DNA from: an uncultured Actinomycetes bacterium
Lineage (GTDB): Bacteria; Actinomycetota; Acidimicrobiia; Acidimicrobiales; RAAP-2
Direction of reading: 5' to 3'
Assembly (NCBI GenBank): GCA_903873775.1
Contig: CAIQPR010000013.1
Span: 1 to 64,000 of the forward strand
Length of the DNA: 64,000 bases
Position 1 is the first letter of the stretch, and each line of letters begins with the position of its first letter. Position numbers and translations under genes: made by a program. The notes below the pieces were generated by a model. That model did not search any database. It was not told the DNA's origin and saw only the letters and a program-made list of their open reading frames with translations. This document shows, one piece after another, positions 26,225-34,354 of the stretch.

Positions 26225-27153
26225 CGCGCGAAGAACTCGCGACCAACTAGTTGTTCGAGATCGACGGAGGTCACGTGGCCGCCGATGCGCTGAGCGATCT
26301 CCATTGCGGCGAGCGCACCCGTGCGAGGCACCACCACCACGCTGTCGTGTGACCCTCGCGCGACCAGCACGCCCTGGACCCGGGTGGAGCGAGCGACCGC
26401 GTCGATCTCGTCCAGTGAGACGTCGTGGTCGAGTCGCACCGCCGGCGAGGTGTAGTTCGTCTTCGGAATATCGCGAATATCTCGCCACATCGCGCGCGAA
26501 TCTCGCCGCACATTGACGGACGAACCCTCGACGTCGTCCCACTGCACGGGCACGGCGGTGATCTCGAGGCCCACGCGGCTCGCCAAGTAGAACAGTTCTA
26601 CGTCGTAGGCGAATCCCTCGACGAGGCCGAGTGCGCCGAGCAAACGAGCGGCGGGGAGGGTGAATCCCTTGCATCCGCACTGCGTGTCGCGGGAGGTCAC
26701 GCCCACCGTGCGGCGCACCAGGGCGTTGAACGCGGCTCCCGCGCGCGTGCGCAGTGCGGAGTCGTAGCGCACGGGTCCGTTGGACGCGCGTGTGCCGAAG
26801 GCGAGTGGTGTGGTCTCGAGTGCGGCGGTGATGGCCGGAATATGGCGCGGATCGATGGCCATATCGGCGTCACAGACGATCACGTGGCGGCCGCTCGCGA
26901 CGGTGAAGCCGAGACGCACGGCCGCACCCTTACCTCTATTGGTCTCTTGATGGATGACGAGGGAATGGGGGAGAACGCCGTACGTCACCGCGGCCGTGCG
27001 TCCCGTGCCGTCCGTGGACCCGTCGTCGACCACGATGACCTCGACGCGGTCGAGATCGAGAGTGTCGAGAACGGGTCGAAGTCGGGCGAATCCCGTTTCG
27101 ATACGGTCCGCCTCATTGAACGCGGGTATGACAATGGAAAGATCGAGCGACAA
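26221..27153 (-). CDS. Dolichyl/polyprenyl-phosphate glucosyltransferase-like GT2
   Basis: 310 residues. GT-A glycosyltransferase of family 2, closest in pattern to ALG5/DPG synthases: DLSIVIPAFNEADRI, VEVIVVDDGSTDGT, NRGKGAAVRLG, metal motif VCDADMAIDP, and DTQCGCKGFTLPAARLL. It should transfer a hexose from a nucleotide sugar to a polyprenyl phosphate on the cytoplasmic face. After about residue 225 there is an ~80-residue C-terminal extension not needed for the fold and without membrane segments. The start is uncertain: TTG 27153 has TAGGA 9 nt upstream; TTG 27162 is the alternative. It lies 20 bases after the NlpC/P60 gene on the same strand. Confidence 0.85.
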   Translation of the reverse strand: MSLDLSIVIPAFNEADRIETGFARLRPVLDTLDLDRVEVIVVDDGSTDGTGRTAAVTYGVLPHSLVIHQETNRGKGAAVRLGFTVASGRHVIVCDADMAIDPRHIPAITAALETTPLAFGTRASNGPVRYDSALRTRAGAAFNALVRRTVGVTSRDTQCGCKGFTLPAARLLGALGLVEGFAYDVELFYLASRVGLEITAVPVQWDDVEGSSVNVRRDSRAMWRDIRDIPKTNYTSPAVRLDHDVSLDEIDAVARSTRVQGVLVARGSHDSVVVVPRTGALAAMEIAQRIGGHVTSVDLEQLVGREFFAR

Positions 27154-27173
27154 GGCGGTCAATCCTAGGGTGA

Positions 27174-28346
27174 CTACGGACGAGCAGCGCCAATGAGACC
27201 GTAGGTCCACAGTGGCGCGAGGGCGATGTTGGTGCCCGTGTGCTCCGCACCAATGATGGTGCTGGTGCCCCAGGGTCCGGATCCGACGTACATGATGACG
27301 TGGTCGACTTCATTGTCGCCGTCCAGGTTGTAGAAGAACATCAAATCGCCCGGTCGCAGTGCGCTCAACGGGACGTGCGGCAGTGATGCGTATTGCTCTG
27401 CCGCCGTGCGAGGAATCTCGACGCCGGCCTGTGCCCACGCCCACTGCGTCAATCCGGAGCAGTCAAACCCTTGCCCCGCTGTTTCGCCACCCCAGACGTA
27501 GGGCACGCCGATTTGGCTCTCGGCGGCGGCGACGGCCTTGGCCCCTGACTTCGATCCCTTGCCGTTGCCCCCGATGTTCTTCTGCATGTAGGGCCGAGTG
27601 GCGTCGATGACTTCGTTGGCGGCGGCCTGACCGCCGACTGAACTCGCGGCCGCAATGGCCGCTTCGACGCCCGCATTGTCGTGGCGCTTGGCGGCGGCGA
27701 TGCCGACGGCGATTTCGTAGGAGATGATTTCGTGGGCGAGTTGGCCCGACACGGCGTCGAGGGTGGCCTTCGTGTGTGCGGCGAGCTCATTGTTTTGGGC
27801 CAACAGGTACGAGATCTGTCGCGACTGCGCGATCGCCGCATCTCGCTGTCGCGTTTCTTGTGCGAGCACCAGCGTCAGAGCGTGCTTCTGGCGAGCGAGG
27901 GTGGACTCAATTTGGCTCAGATTGCCCAACACTTGATCCTCGTAGACGCTTTGCGCGTCACTCTGATTGACGTTGGTATTGAACAACGGGTTGCCTGAAT
28001 TACTGGCCGAGCCGTCGACGTACGCGTGAACGGCCGCGTTGACCAGGGAATTGATGGTCGCATCGAGCGCGCGCTGCTTGCGCTGCGCCTGACTCTTGAG
28101 TTCCGCGACGCTGGCGTCCAGACTCGCGAGCGTTTGCTGCTCGGCGTCGTAGCGCTGACCGAGTGCTTCGGAACGTGCTTGGGCGCCCGCGAGTTGAGCG
28201 GAGAGGCGAGCGATTTCTGCGCGGGTTTGCGCGATGGTCTGTCCGGACGCTGTTGGTATCGCGACGCCCAGCGCCACGACACCCACGGCGAGTAGACGAG
28301 CGCCCCACCGGATCGAGTTTGCGCTCCGACCGCGCACGCTGATCAC
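27174..28346 (-). CDS. NlpC/P60 peptidoglycan endopeptidase with coiled-coil N-terminus (RipA-like)
   Basis: 390 residues. A signal peptide (about 15-35, ending near ASGQ) is followed by a long coiled-coil region (36-215) like that of RipA/CwlO/PcsB enzymes, then an Ala-rich and Gly/Lys linker, and a C-terminal NlpC/P60 domain (about 268-390). Catalytic Cys296 is in FDCSGLTQWAW and His349 in NEVDHVIMYVG; a third polar residue may be His369. It cleaves D-gamma-glutamyl-diaminopimelate bonds and assists daughter-cell separation or wall turnover. Coiled coils of this kind are often activated by FtsEX (family knowledge). GTG 28346 is set by a leaderless promoter. Confidence 0.93.
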   Translation of the reverse strand: MISVRGRSANSIRWGARLLAVGVVALGVAIPTASGQTIAQTRAEIARLSAQLAGAQARSEALGQRYDAEQQTLASLDASVAELKSQAQRKQRALDATINSLVNAAVHAYVDGSASNSGNPLFNTNVNQSDAQSVYEDQVLGNLSQIESTLARQKHALTLVLAQETRQRDAAIAQSRQISYLLAQNNELAAHTKATLDAVSGQLAHEIISYEIAVGIAAAKRHDNAGVEAAIAAASSVGGQAAANEVIDATRPYMQKNIGGNGKGSKSGAKAVAAAESQIGVPYVWGGETAGQGFDCSGLTQWAWAQAGVEIPRTAAEQYASLPHVPLSALRPGDLMFFYNLDGDNEVDHVIMYVGSGPWGTSTIIGAEHTGTNIALAPLWTYGLIGAARP

Positions 28347-28352
28347 GGGACA

Positions 28353-28358
28353 AGCCTA
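28353..28358 (-). promoter_or_regulatory. Leaderless -10 element of the NlpC/P60 gene
   Basis: TAGGCT on the minus strand is followed by 6 nt and then GTG 28346. Confidence 0.6.
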
Positions 28359-28432
28359 GTGAGAGCCTGCGGACGGGCGAAAGACCCTTCAGAAGTTCTT
28401 ATTTTCGCACTACGGTAGTAACGCCGAGGTAC

Positions 28433-28506
28433 GGGGGCGTAGCCCAATTGGCAGAGGCAGGGCGCTTAAACCGCCTCCAGTGAGGGTTCGAGTCCCTTCG
28501 CCCCTA
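28433..28506 (+). tRNA. tRNA-Leu (anticodon TAA) with short variable loop
   Basis: 74 nt. Acceptor stem GGGGGCG pairs with CGCCCCT (G1-U72 wobble); the discriminator is A, as leucine tRNAs require. Anticodon stem GGGCG/CGCCT encloses C-T-TAA-A-C. The variable region is only about 5 nt (CCAGT) and the T-arm is GAGGG-TTCGAGT-CCCTT. Bacterial tRNA-Leu normally has a long variable arm, so this class I shape is notable. The D-arm TAGCCCAATTGGCAGAGGC is similar to short UAA tRNAs I recall from actinobacteria. CCA is not encoded. Confidence 0.85.
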
Positions 28507-28570
28507 CTGAAATTTCACGCGAGTCGCGGGCACGTGTCTCGTCACGCGGACCGCCGGGCGTCAACTGTTG

Positions 28571-29809
28571 TCAGTGCATTTGGGGTATGGGTGACGTCGT
28601 GTCGGGAGACCTCATTCCCGTGACGGCCGGCACCAACAAGGTCAGACCGACGATGACGAGACAGAGGACCGCGCAGGTGATCAAGGTGGTGGACACCCCA
28701 AAGTATTTTGACGCGGGACCCATGACCGCCATACCGATCGGCATGAACACCATGGACCCGAACCAGTCGTAGGCACTGACGCGCGAGAGGATGTCGGCGG
28801 GAATCTCCCGCTGCATGGTCGTGGTCCACAACGTCGCAAAGATCGCGACACCGGCGCCGGAGACAAACGACCCCAGGGCGATCATCCACGTGGGTCCGTG
28901 GTGCGCGAGGGCGAAGAGAGGCCACGCAAAGACGATTGTGGCCAACGTGGCGACCAAGAGCGGACGGCGAGGATTCCAGTGCAGCATGGCGATCCCGCCC
29001 GCCACCGAACCCAGTCCCTCGGCCGCGATGATGAATCCCCACGTGGATGCTCCACCCAAATACTCCTTGGCCACCACGGGTCCGAGCACGAACATAGATC
29101 CGAACATCAGCACGTTGAGGCACGAGAACTCCACCACAATGACCCAGAGCCACGTGCGTGACCAGAATTCCTTCCAGCCCGCGCTGAGTTCGTAGAGAAA
29201 GGACGTCGACGTGGACGAGCGGGTCCAGTCAATGGAGATGATGAGGAGCGAAAACACGCTGATCGCGTAGGTCACGCCATCGATGACGACGGCCCAGCCC
29301 GGCCGAGAGGCCGCCACGATAAGTCCCGCGAGGACGGGGCCCGCAATTTGTGCCGTCGAGCCCGACAAGCTGTTGAGCGCATTGGCCTGGAGGAGATTCT
29401 TCTCACTAACGACCTGAGGGACGAGTCCCGTGAGGGCGGGACTAAAGAACGCAGAACCAGTGCCGACCGCGGCGGCGAGCGCCATGAAACCCCAGAGGGG
29501 CACGTGTCCATTGAGAATCCACACGCCCAGCGCGATCTCCGCGACCGTTCGCAAGATGTCCGAACTCAGCATCACCACACGACGACTGAAGCGGTCGGCG
29601 ATGACGCCACCGATGAGAAGGAAGAGCACGATGGGCGTGAGGCCCGCCGCCGAGACGAGCCCGAGGTCCGAGGCGGTGCCGTGTTCGAGGACGGCAAAAG
29701 AGATCGCGACCGGCGCCATGCCGCTACCGATTTGTGATGCGGCCTGACCGAGAAAGAAACGTCGAAAGTTCCTTTCTGACAACGCACGTAAGGATTCTTG
29801 GACGCGCAT
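28571..29809 (-). CDS. MFS transporter (EntS / DHA3-type exporter)
   Basis: 412 residues with about 12 transmembrane helices. N-terminal pattern LSERNFRRFFLGQAASQIGSGM and the motif-A-like GGVIADRFSRRVVM between helices 2 and 3 are typical of the MFS_3 (EntS, macrolide efflux) group, as is FSPALTGLVPQVVSEKNLLQANALNS. Such proteins export siderophores or drugs; the substrate here is unknown. ATG 29809 is the +1 of a leaderless promoter. It converges with the tRNA-Leu gene. Confidence 0.88.
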   Translation of the reverse strand: MRVQESLRALSERNFRRFFLGQAASQIGSGMAPVAISFAVLEHGTASDLGLVSAAGLTPIVLFLLIGGVIADRFSRRVVMLSSDILRTVAEIALGVWILNGHVPLWGFMALAAAVGTGSAFFSPALTGLVPQVVSEKNLLQANALNSLSGSTAQIAGPVLAGLIVAASRPGWAVVIDGVTYAISVFSLLIISIDWTRSSTSTSFLYELSAGWKEFWSRTWLWVIVVEFSCLNVLMFGSMFVLGPVVAKEYLGGASTWGFIIAAEGLGSVAGGIAMLHWNPRRPLLVATLATIVFAWPLFALAHHGPTWMIALGSFVSGAGVAIFATLWTTTMQREIPADILSRVSAYDWFGSMVFMPIGMAVMGPASKYFGVSTTLITCAVLCLVIVGLTLLVPAVTGMRSPDTTSPIPQMH

Positions 29810-29815
29810 CGCTTG

Positions 29816-29821
29816 ATCCTA
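29816..29821 (-). promoter_or_regulatory. Leaderless -10 element of the MFS gene
   Basis: TAGGAT on the minus strand is followed by exactly 6 nt and then ATG 29809. The remaining gap (29822-29957) to the next gene shows nothing else. Confidence 0.6.
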
Positions 29822-29957
29822 GAGCGGTCTCGGTCTCCACGAGAGAGGTGTGATCATCACGTTGATGTCGCCTGCGGTTCACACGACCACTTACCCGTTG
29901 GTCACCTCGCCGAGGTTGGTGAAAACCATGCAACTCTTGGGTCTCGGCGTTCTTTAG

Positions 29958-29963
29958 TATCGT
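29958..29963 (+). promoter_or_regulatory. Leaderless -10 element of the membrane-anchored protein gene
   Basis: TATCGT is followed by exactly 6 nt and then GTG 29970. Confidence 0.55.
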
Positions 29964-29969
29964 CGCACC

Positions 29970-30716
29970 GTGGCAAAAAGCTCGACAGGAAAAATGGTTA
30001 GCCGCGTCGGTTCATCCGGCGGGGGCAAGACGTACAAGAAGGCACGACCGACGACGTACTACGCCGTCTTGGCGGTGATCGTCGTTCTGGGGCTTTCGGT
30101 TGTCGGGTATTCCCGGTACGAATTGACGCACCCGCACGTCGTCACGAACCCCACGCCGCACGCCGGAACGTTGAATTACGCGGCCGTCGCGACCGAAGAA
30201 TGTGGCACCACGCTGCCGGCGTTGACGCCGAATCCTGGCCACGTGTTCTCGTTCTCCATGTTGCCCAGCAACGTCATGAAGATCTCGCCGCAATCCTCGG
30301 CCACCGCCGGTGCGAAGTCCACGGCGGCGGTGTTCTTGCGCCAGTACAACGGGCTCGAGTTCTCGTCGAGAGCTCTGACCGTCGGCATCGCGTCGGGTTC
30401 GCCGAAGACGTACGTGGCGGGCGAAAAGTGCGCGGCCGGGACGAAGTACGCCGGAAAAGACGCGTACCCCGTGATCGCGTCGTGGGCCAACATCGCCCAG
30501 ACCAAGCCGACGTTGACGACCGACGCGGCATCCGTGCACCTCGACAACAGCGTGATGGTGGTGTTCGCGTACGAACCGAAGGGTGTTGACCCGGTGCGTC
30601 CGAGCAACGCCACGATCGAGGCCATGGTCGCCTTGCAGGAAGCAGCGTCGACCACGACCACGCTCCCCGTGACGACGACGACCAAGCCGGTCACGACGAC
30701 AACGGCAAAGAAATAG
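29970..30716 (+). CDS. Membrane-anchored protein of unknown function with Thr-rich tail
   Basis: 248 residues; not recognised. Basic Ser/Gly/Lys-rich cytoplasmic N-terminus (1-27), one transmembrane helix (about 29-46, YYAVLAVIVVLGLSVVGY), then an extracytoplasmic domain of about 175 residues with two Cys (in EECGTT and EKCAAG) that may form a disulphide, and a C-terminal tail of repeated Thr blocks ending TTTTAKK. The domain contains HVFSFSMLPSNVMKI and VMVVFAYEPKGVDPV, with no motif I can name. It is followed 4 bases later by the GDP-mannose pyrophosphorylase-like gene, so it may head the glycan operon. Thr-rich tails of this kind are often O-glycosylated in actinobacteria (family knowledge; not shown here). 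Confidence 0.7.
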   Translation: MAKSSTGKMVSRVGSSGGGKTYKKARPTTYYAVLAVIVVLGLSVVGYSRYELTHPHVVTNPTPHAGTLNYAAVATEECGTTLPALTPNPGHVFSFSMLPSNVMKISPQSSATAGAKSTAAVFLRQYNGLEFSSRALTVGIASGSPKTYVAGEKCAAGTKYAGKDAYPVIASWANIAQTKPTLTTDAASVHLDNSVMVVFAYEPKGVDPVRPSNATIEAMVALQEAASTTTTLPVTTTTKPVTTTTAKK

Positions 30717-30720
30717 GCAC

Positions 30721-31746
30721 ATGAAGGCGATCATCCTCGTCGGCGGTGAGGGGACGCGCATGCGTCCGCTCACGTACGCGATGCCGAAGCAAATGCTGCC
30801 CATCGCCGGCACGCCGATGCTCGAGCGGGTTCTGGCGAATCTCGCCGCCCACGGAGTGGACGAAGCCGTCATGTCGCTCGGGTACATGCCCGATCGTTTC
30901 CTCGAGGCGTATCCCGACGGCGTGATCGCCGGCATTCGCATGACGTACGCGGTCGAGCCCGAACGACTCGACACGGCGGGGGCCATTCGCTTCGCCGCCT
31001 TGCACGGTGGCATTGACGACACCTTCATTGTGATTAACGGCGACGTCATTACCGACCTCGACGTAACCCGATTGCTGGCGTTTCACCGCTCCCACGGAGC
31101 GCAGGCCACCATCGCGCTGCATCCCGTCGAGGACCCGTCTCGCTTCGGCGTCGTGGTCACCGACGAGCAGGGCCACGTGAAGTCGTTCGTGGAAAAGCCG
31201 TCTCGCGAAGAGGCGCCCTCGAATGAAATCAGCGCGGGAACGTACATTTTCGAACCCAGCGTTGTGAATCTGATCGAACCGGACGTCTCGGTCAGCGTCG
31301 AACGAGTGACATTTCCGGAACTCGTGAGTCGCGGCTCGCTCTACGCGTTGGCCGACGACGGCTACTGGCTCGACACGGGAACGCCGCAGGCCTATCTCGA
31401 CGCCCACCTCGACATTCTCTCGGGACTGCGACCCGTCCAACTCCCACCTGAGGTGATGGACGAAAACTGGATCCACCCGGACTCGACCATTGCCGCGAGT
31501 GCCCACATCTCAAGTTCCTGTGTCGACCGCGAGTGCGTGATCGGCGACGGCGCCGTCATCGTGCGGTCGGTCCTCATGCCCGGTGCGGTCGTGGGCGACG
31601 GGGCTCACCTCAGTGACTCCATCGTCGGACCTCACGGAAGAATTGGCGCGAGGGCCAATCTTTCCTCGACGACAGTGGTTGGCGCGGGGGAGAGCGTGGA
31701 GGACGACGCTGTCTTGGTCGACGCGCGCATCGGAGAGCGTCGATGA
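30721..31746 (+). CDS. Mannose-1-phosphate guanylyltransferase-like NDP-sugar pyrophosphorylase
   Basis: 341 residues. Nucleotidyltransferase domain with AIILVGGEGTRMRPLTYAMPKQMLP (pyrophosphate loop and Lys), VINGDVITDLD, FVEKPSREE, and YWLDTGTPQAYLDAHLD, followed by a left-handed beta-helix tail (about 250-335, repeats such as IGDGAVIV and VGDGAHLS). The layout matches the mycobacterial GDP-mannose pyrophosphorylase (Rv3264c type) found near F420 genes, so GDP-mannose is the likeliest product; a glucose-1-phosphate nucleotidyltransferase is possible. Phosphomannomutase at 50280 would supply mannose-1-phosphate. The stop overlaps galE (ATGA). Confidence 0.82.
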   Translation: MKAIILVGGEGTRMRPLTYAMPKQMLPIAGTPMLERVLANLAAHGVDEAVMSLGYMPDRFLEAYPDGVIAGIRMTYAVEPERLDTAGAIRFAALHGGIDDTFIVINGDVITDLDVTRLLAFHRSHGAQATIALHPVEDPSRFGVVVTDEQGHVKSFVEKPSREEAPSNEISAGTYIFEPSVVNLIEPDVSVSVERVTFPELVSRGSLYALADDGYWLDTGTPQAYLDAHLDILSGLRPVQLPPEVMDENWIHPDSTIAASAHISSSCVDRECVIGDGAVIVRSVLMPGAVVGDGAHLSDSIVGPHGRIGARANLSSTTVVGAGESVEDDAVLVDARIGERR

Positions 31747-32696
31747 GAGTTTTGGTCACCGGCGCGGCCGGTTTCATTGGATCGACGACCGCCGAGTTGT
31801 TGCTGAGCGAAGGTCACGAGGTGACCGCTCTGGACAATCTCGTTACCGGTTTCCGTGACAATGTCCCGACGGGTGCTGAGTTCGTTGAAGGTTCCGTCGG
31901 GGACCGCGCTCTGATTCGCGCGCTCGGTCATTTTGACGCCTGTATCCACTTCGCCGGACTGATTGCGCCGGGTGACTCGATGGCGCGACCCGAGACGTTC
32001 TTTACGATGAACGTGGCCCAAACATTCGAACTTCTCGAAGGTCTCATCGAAAATGGCGTGCCACGCTTCGTCTTTTCGTCGTCATGTGCGGTGTACGGCG
32101 ATCGCGTCACCATCCCGATTGACGAGTCGCACCCCACGGCACCGCACAGCCCGTACGGCGAATCGAAGCTCGTCGTCGAGCACGGACTGAAGTGGCTCAG
32201 CCAACTGGGCAAGATCAAGACGGCGTCGCTGCGGTACTTTAACGCGGCCGGCGGGACACCCCTGCACCCCGAGAACCACCGCAACGAATTTCACTTGATC
32301 CCTCTCACCTTGGCCGCCGCCGCGGGTGACCGTGATGGGATCAGCATTTTTGGTGATGACTACGACACGCCGGACGGTACGTGCATTCGTGACTACATCC
32401 ACGTCGCCGACCTCGCCCGCGCCCACGTCTTGGCCGTCGAGGCCCTCGATCGGCACGACGCGCTCACTTTGAATCTCGGCTCGGGTGTCGGGTATTCGAA
32501 TCGTGAAATTGTGGAGGCGGTCGCTCGCCTCACGGGACGATCGTTCCCAGTGCGCTACGTAGAACGTCGTCCTGGCGATCCGGCAGCGGCCGTCGCGTCC
32601 AACGACCGAGCACGCGACGTGCTGGGCTGGGAACTGACGCACTCGTCACTCGATCAGATTGTTACCGACGCCTGGGCCGGCTACCAGCAGCGCTAG
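31743..32696 (+). CDS. galE: UDP-glucose 4-epimerase (GalE-type SDR)
   Basis: 317 residues. Extended SDR with NAD motif VTGAAGFIGS, catalytic triad region FSSSCAVYGDR and SPYGESK (Tyr-x3-Lys), and RYFNAAGGTPLHPE plus DGTCIRDYIHVADLA, the signature of GalE rather than dehydratases. It supplies UDP-galactose (or UDP-GalNAc) for surface glycans. Translationally coupled to the upstream pyrophosphorylase; overlaps the convergent cofE by 4 bases. Confidence 0.9.
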   Translation: MRVLVTGAAGFIGSTTAELLLSEGHEVTALDNLVTGFRDNVPTGAEFVEGSVGDRALIRALGHFDACIHFAGLIAPGDSMARPETFFTMNVAQTFELLEGLIENGVPRFVFSSSCAVYGDRVTIPIDESHPTAPHSPYGESKLVVEHGLKWLSQLGKIKTASLRYFNAAGGTPLHPENHRNEFHLIPLTLAAAAGDRDGISIFGDDYDTPDGTCIRDYIHVADLARAHVLAVEALDRHDALTLNLGSGVGYSNREIVEAVARLTGRSFPVRYVERRPGDPAAAVASNDRARDVLGWELTHSSLDQIVTDAWAGYQQR

Positions 32697-33403
32697 CGAA
32701 ACAAGTCGTCATTGGATGCACGCACCACGTGCTCCCGAATGGAACCCTCGCCAAAGAGTGACGGGTCGATCCCGCGAATCACGGCAAACGGCGTGCCCGC
32801 ATTCTTCGCGAGAACGAGATTGGCGGCACCGGCGATCTCGTCGATCACCGCCACTTCGGTCGCCTCGAGGACGCGCCCATTGGCGTCGGTGCTCCCCCGA
32901 AGGTCGAGGACCGGGCGAAGCCCCGCGCACCCAATGGCCACGTCCGTCACGCCCTGGCGCCACACACGCCCGAAGGTGTCCGTGACGAGCACACCGACAT
33001 CCACGCCGCGCGCGCGTCGGAGGTCCGCGCGAAAGCGACGCGCCGAGCGATCAGGATCGACGGGCAGTAGCACCGCCGATCCGTCGTCGGTGTTGGACAA
33101 ATCGATGCCCGCGTTGGCACACACGAAACCGTGGTGCGTCTCGGTGATGCGCAGGGGTCCCCGCCGTCGAAGAACACGTCGCGACTCTTGTTCGACGAGG
33201 TGATTCTTGCCCTCGTCAGTGCCGTCGAACGCAACCACGCGACCTTCCGCTTTGGCGACAACTTTCGACGTCACGGCGACGACGTCGCCATCACGGATGT
33301 CGTCACCTTGGGCGTCGAGTGCGTCGAGGAACATCTGGACGAGATCGCTCGTCGCGCGAACCTCGCCAACGCCCTGGATGGCGAAGAGTTCGAGTCGACT
33401 CAC
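32693..33403 (-). CDS. cofE: Coenzyme F420-0:L-glutamate ligase (CofE, stand-alone)
   Basis: 236 residues. It adds glutamates to F420-0 using GTP. Motifs: VTSKVVAKAEGRVV, VEQESRRVLRR, HHGFVCANAGIDLSN, and LVTDTFGRVWRQGVTDVAIGCAG. The mycobacterial FbiB C-terminal nitroreductase-like domain, which reduces dehydro-F420-0, is absent, so that step needs another protein. The start overlaps the cofD stop (ATGA). An F420-using LLM enzyme occurs at 63239. Confidence 0.94.
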   Translation of the reverse strand: MSRLELFAIQGVGEVRATSDLVQMFLDALDAQGDDIRDGDVVAVTSKVVAKAEGRVVAFDGTDEGKNHLVEQESRRVLRRRGPLRITETHHGFVCANAGIDLSNTDDGSAVLLPVDPDRSARRFRADLRRARGVDVGVLVTDTFGRVWRQGVTDVAIGCAGLRPVLDLRGSTDANGRVLEATEVAVIDEIAGAANLVLAKNAGTPFAVIRGIDPSLFGEGSIREHVVRASNDDLFR

Positions 33404-34314
33404 GCCAGGACCTCACGCGCGAGGGCGCGCGCGTGCTCGGGATTCGACATGATCGTGGTGGTGATACGCACCTTCATGTCGAAGTTGGAAATCGCCTCCG
33501 CGAGGTTGGCGTCGGTGACGTCCATCACAAACGTCCCGCACACCTCGCGATAGAACTGCGCGACGCCGACACAGGACACGTCGTGACCGAGTTCGAGGAG
33601 CAGGCGATCGGCGGGACCCTTGATCGCGGCGCCGTTGATGATCGGGGACACCGCGATCACCGCGTCGCGCCGTTGCCGCAGAATGTCACGGACGCCCGGA
33701 ATCTGAAGAATGGGGTCGATGGAGATGAGTGGATTGGAGGGCGCGATCACGATGCGCTCAGCTTCTCGCAGGACATCCAGCACTCCCGGGGCCGGGCGGG
33801 CGGCAGCGGCGCCCTCGATGTCAATGGACGTCACCGGAATGCTGTGGTGATGTCGGACGAAGTAGTCCTGGAAGCTCAGGACGCCTGTCGTTGTGTGGAA
33901 GACCGTCGAGACCAGGTCATTGGTGACCGGGAGAAGCCGCTGGGCAACGCCGTGGTGTCGCGCAAGTTCCTCCGCCACCTCGGCTTTCGTCGCCCCCTCC
34001 GCGAGGCGTTGGGAGCGGTAGAGGTGGGTGGCGAGATCGCGATCGCCGAGGCGAAACCAGGCCTGTCCACCGAGAGCGTCGAGCTCGTCCATGACGCGCC
34101 AACTCTCGCCGCGCAGCCCCCAACCCAGCTCGTCGTTGTTCAGTCGAGCGAGGGTGTAGGTAATCGTGTCCAGATCGGGACAAATGGTGAGACCGTGCAG
34201 AACGAGGTCGTCACCCACATTGACCACGGCCGTCACCTCGGAGGGGTCGAGCACATCTTCGAGGGCGAGGAGGAGTCGCGCCGCGCCGACGCCTCCGCTG
34301 AGTACAGCAATCAC
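33400..34314 (-). CDS. cofD: 2-phospho-L-lactate (or phosphoenolpyruvate) transferase CofD/FbiA
   Basis: 304 residues. It transfers the phospho-lactyl or phosphoenolpyruvyl group from the GDP- or GPP-type donor to the deazaflavin Fo. N-terminal motif VLSGGVGAARLLLAL, NVGDDLVLHGLTICPDLDTI, WGLRGESWRVMDEL, FRLGDRDLATH and VIAPSNPLISIDPIL are all family hallmarks. It forms a two-gene F420 operon with cofE, divergent from the serine hydrolase gene, with about 40 bases between the two starts. Confidence 0.95.
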   Translation of the reverse strand: MIAVLSGGVGAARLLLALEDVLDPSEVTAVVNVGDDLVLHGLTICPDLDTITYTLARLNNDELGWGLRGESWRVMDELDALGGQAWFRLGDRDLATHLYRSQRLAEGATKAEVAEELARHHGVAQRLLPVTNDLVSTVFHTTTGVLSFQDYFVRHHHSIPVTSIDIEGAAAARPAPGVLDVLREAERIVIAPSNPLISIDPILQIPGVRDILRQRRDAVIAVSPIINGAAIKGPADRLLLELGHDVSCVGVAQFYREVCGTFVMDVTDANLAEAISNFDMKVRITTTIMSNPEHARALAREVLA

Positions 34315-34340
34315 CCTTCAGACCTTAGAGGGCGCGTGGA

Positions 34341-34346
34341 TAGGCT
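34341..34346 (+). promoter_or_regulatory. -10 element of the serine hydrolase-glycosyltransferase operon
   Basis: TAGGCT lies 8 nt before GTG 34355, predicting a leader of at most about two bases. It fires divergently from cofD. Confidence 0.45.
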
Positions 34347-34354
34347 CTTACGTC

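Noticed and set aside
28375-28432. Intrinsic terminator upstream of tRNA-Leu (AGAAGTTCTT followed by ATTTT)
   Set aside because: The stem is only about 4 bp with no stable loop, and no gene on the plus strand ends there.
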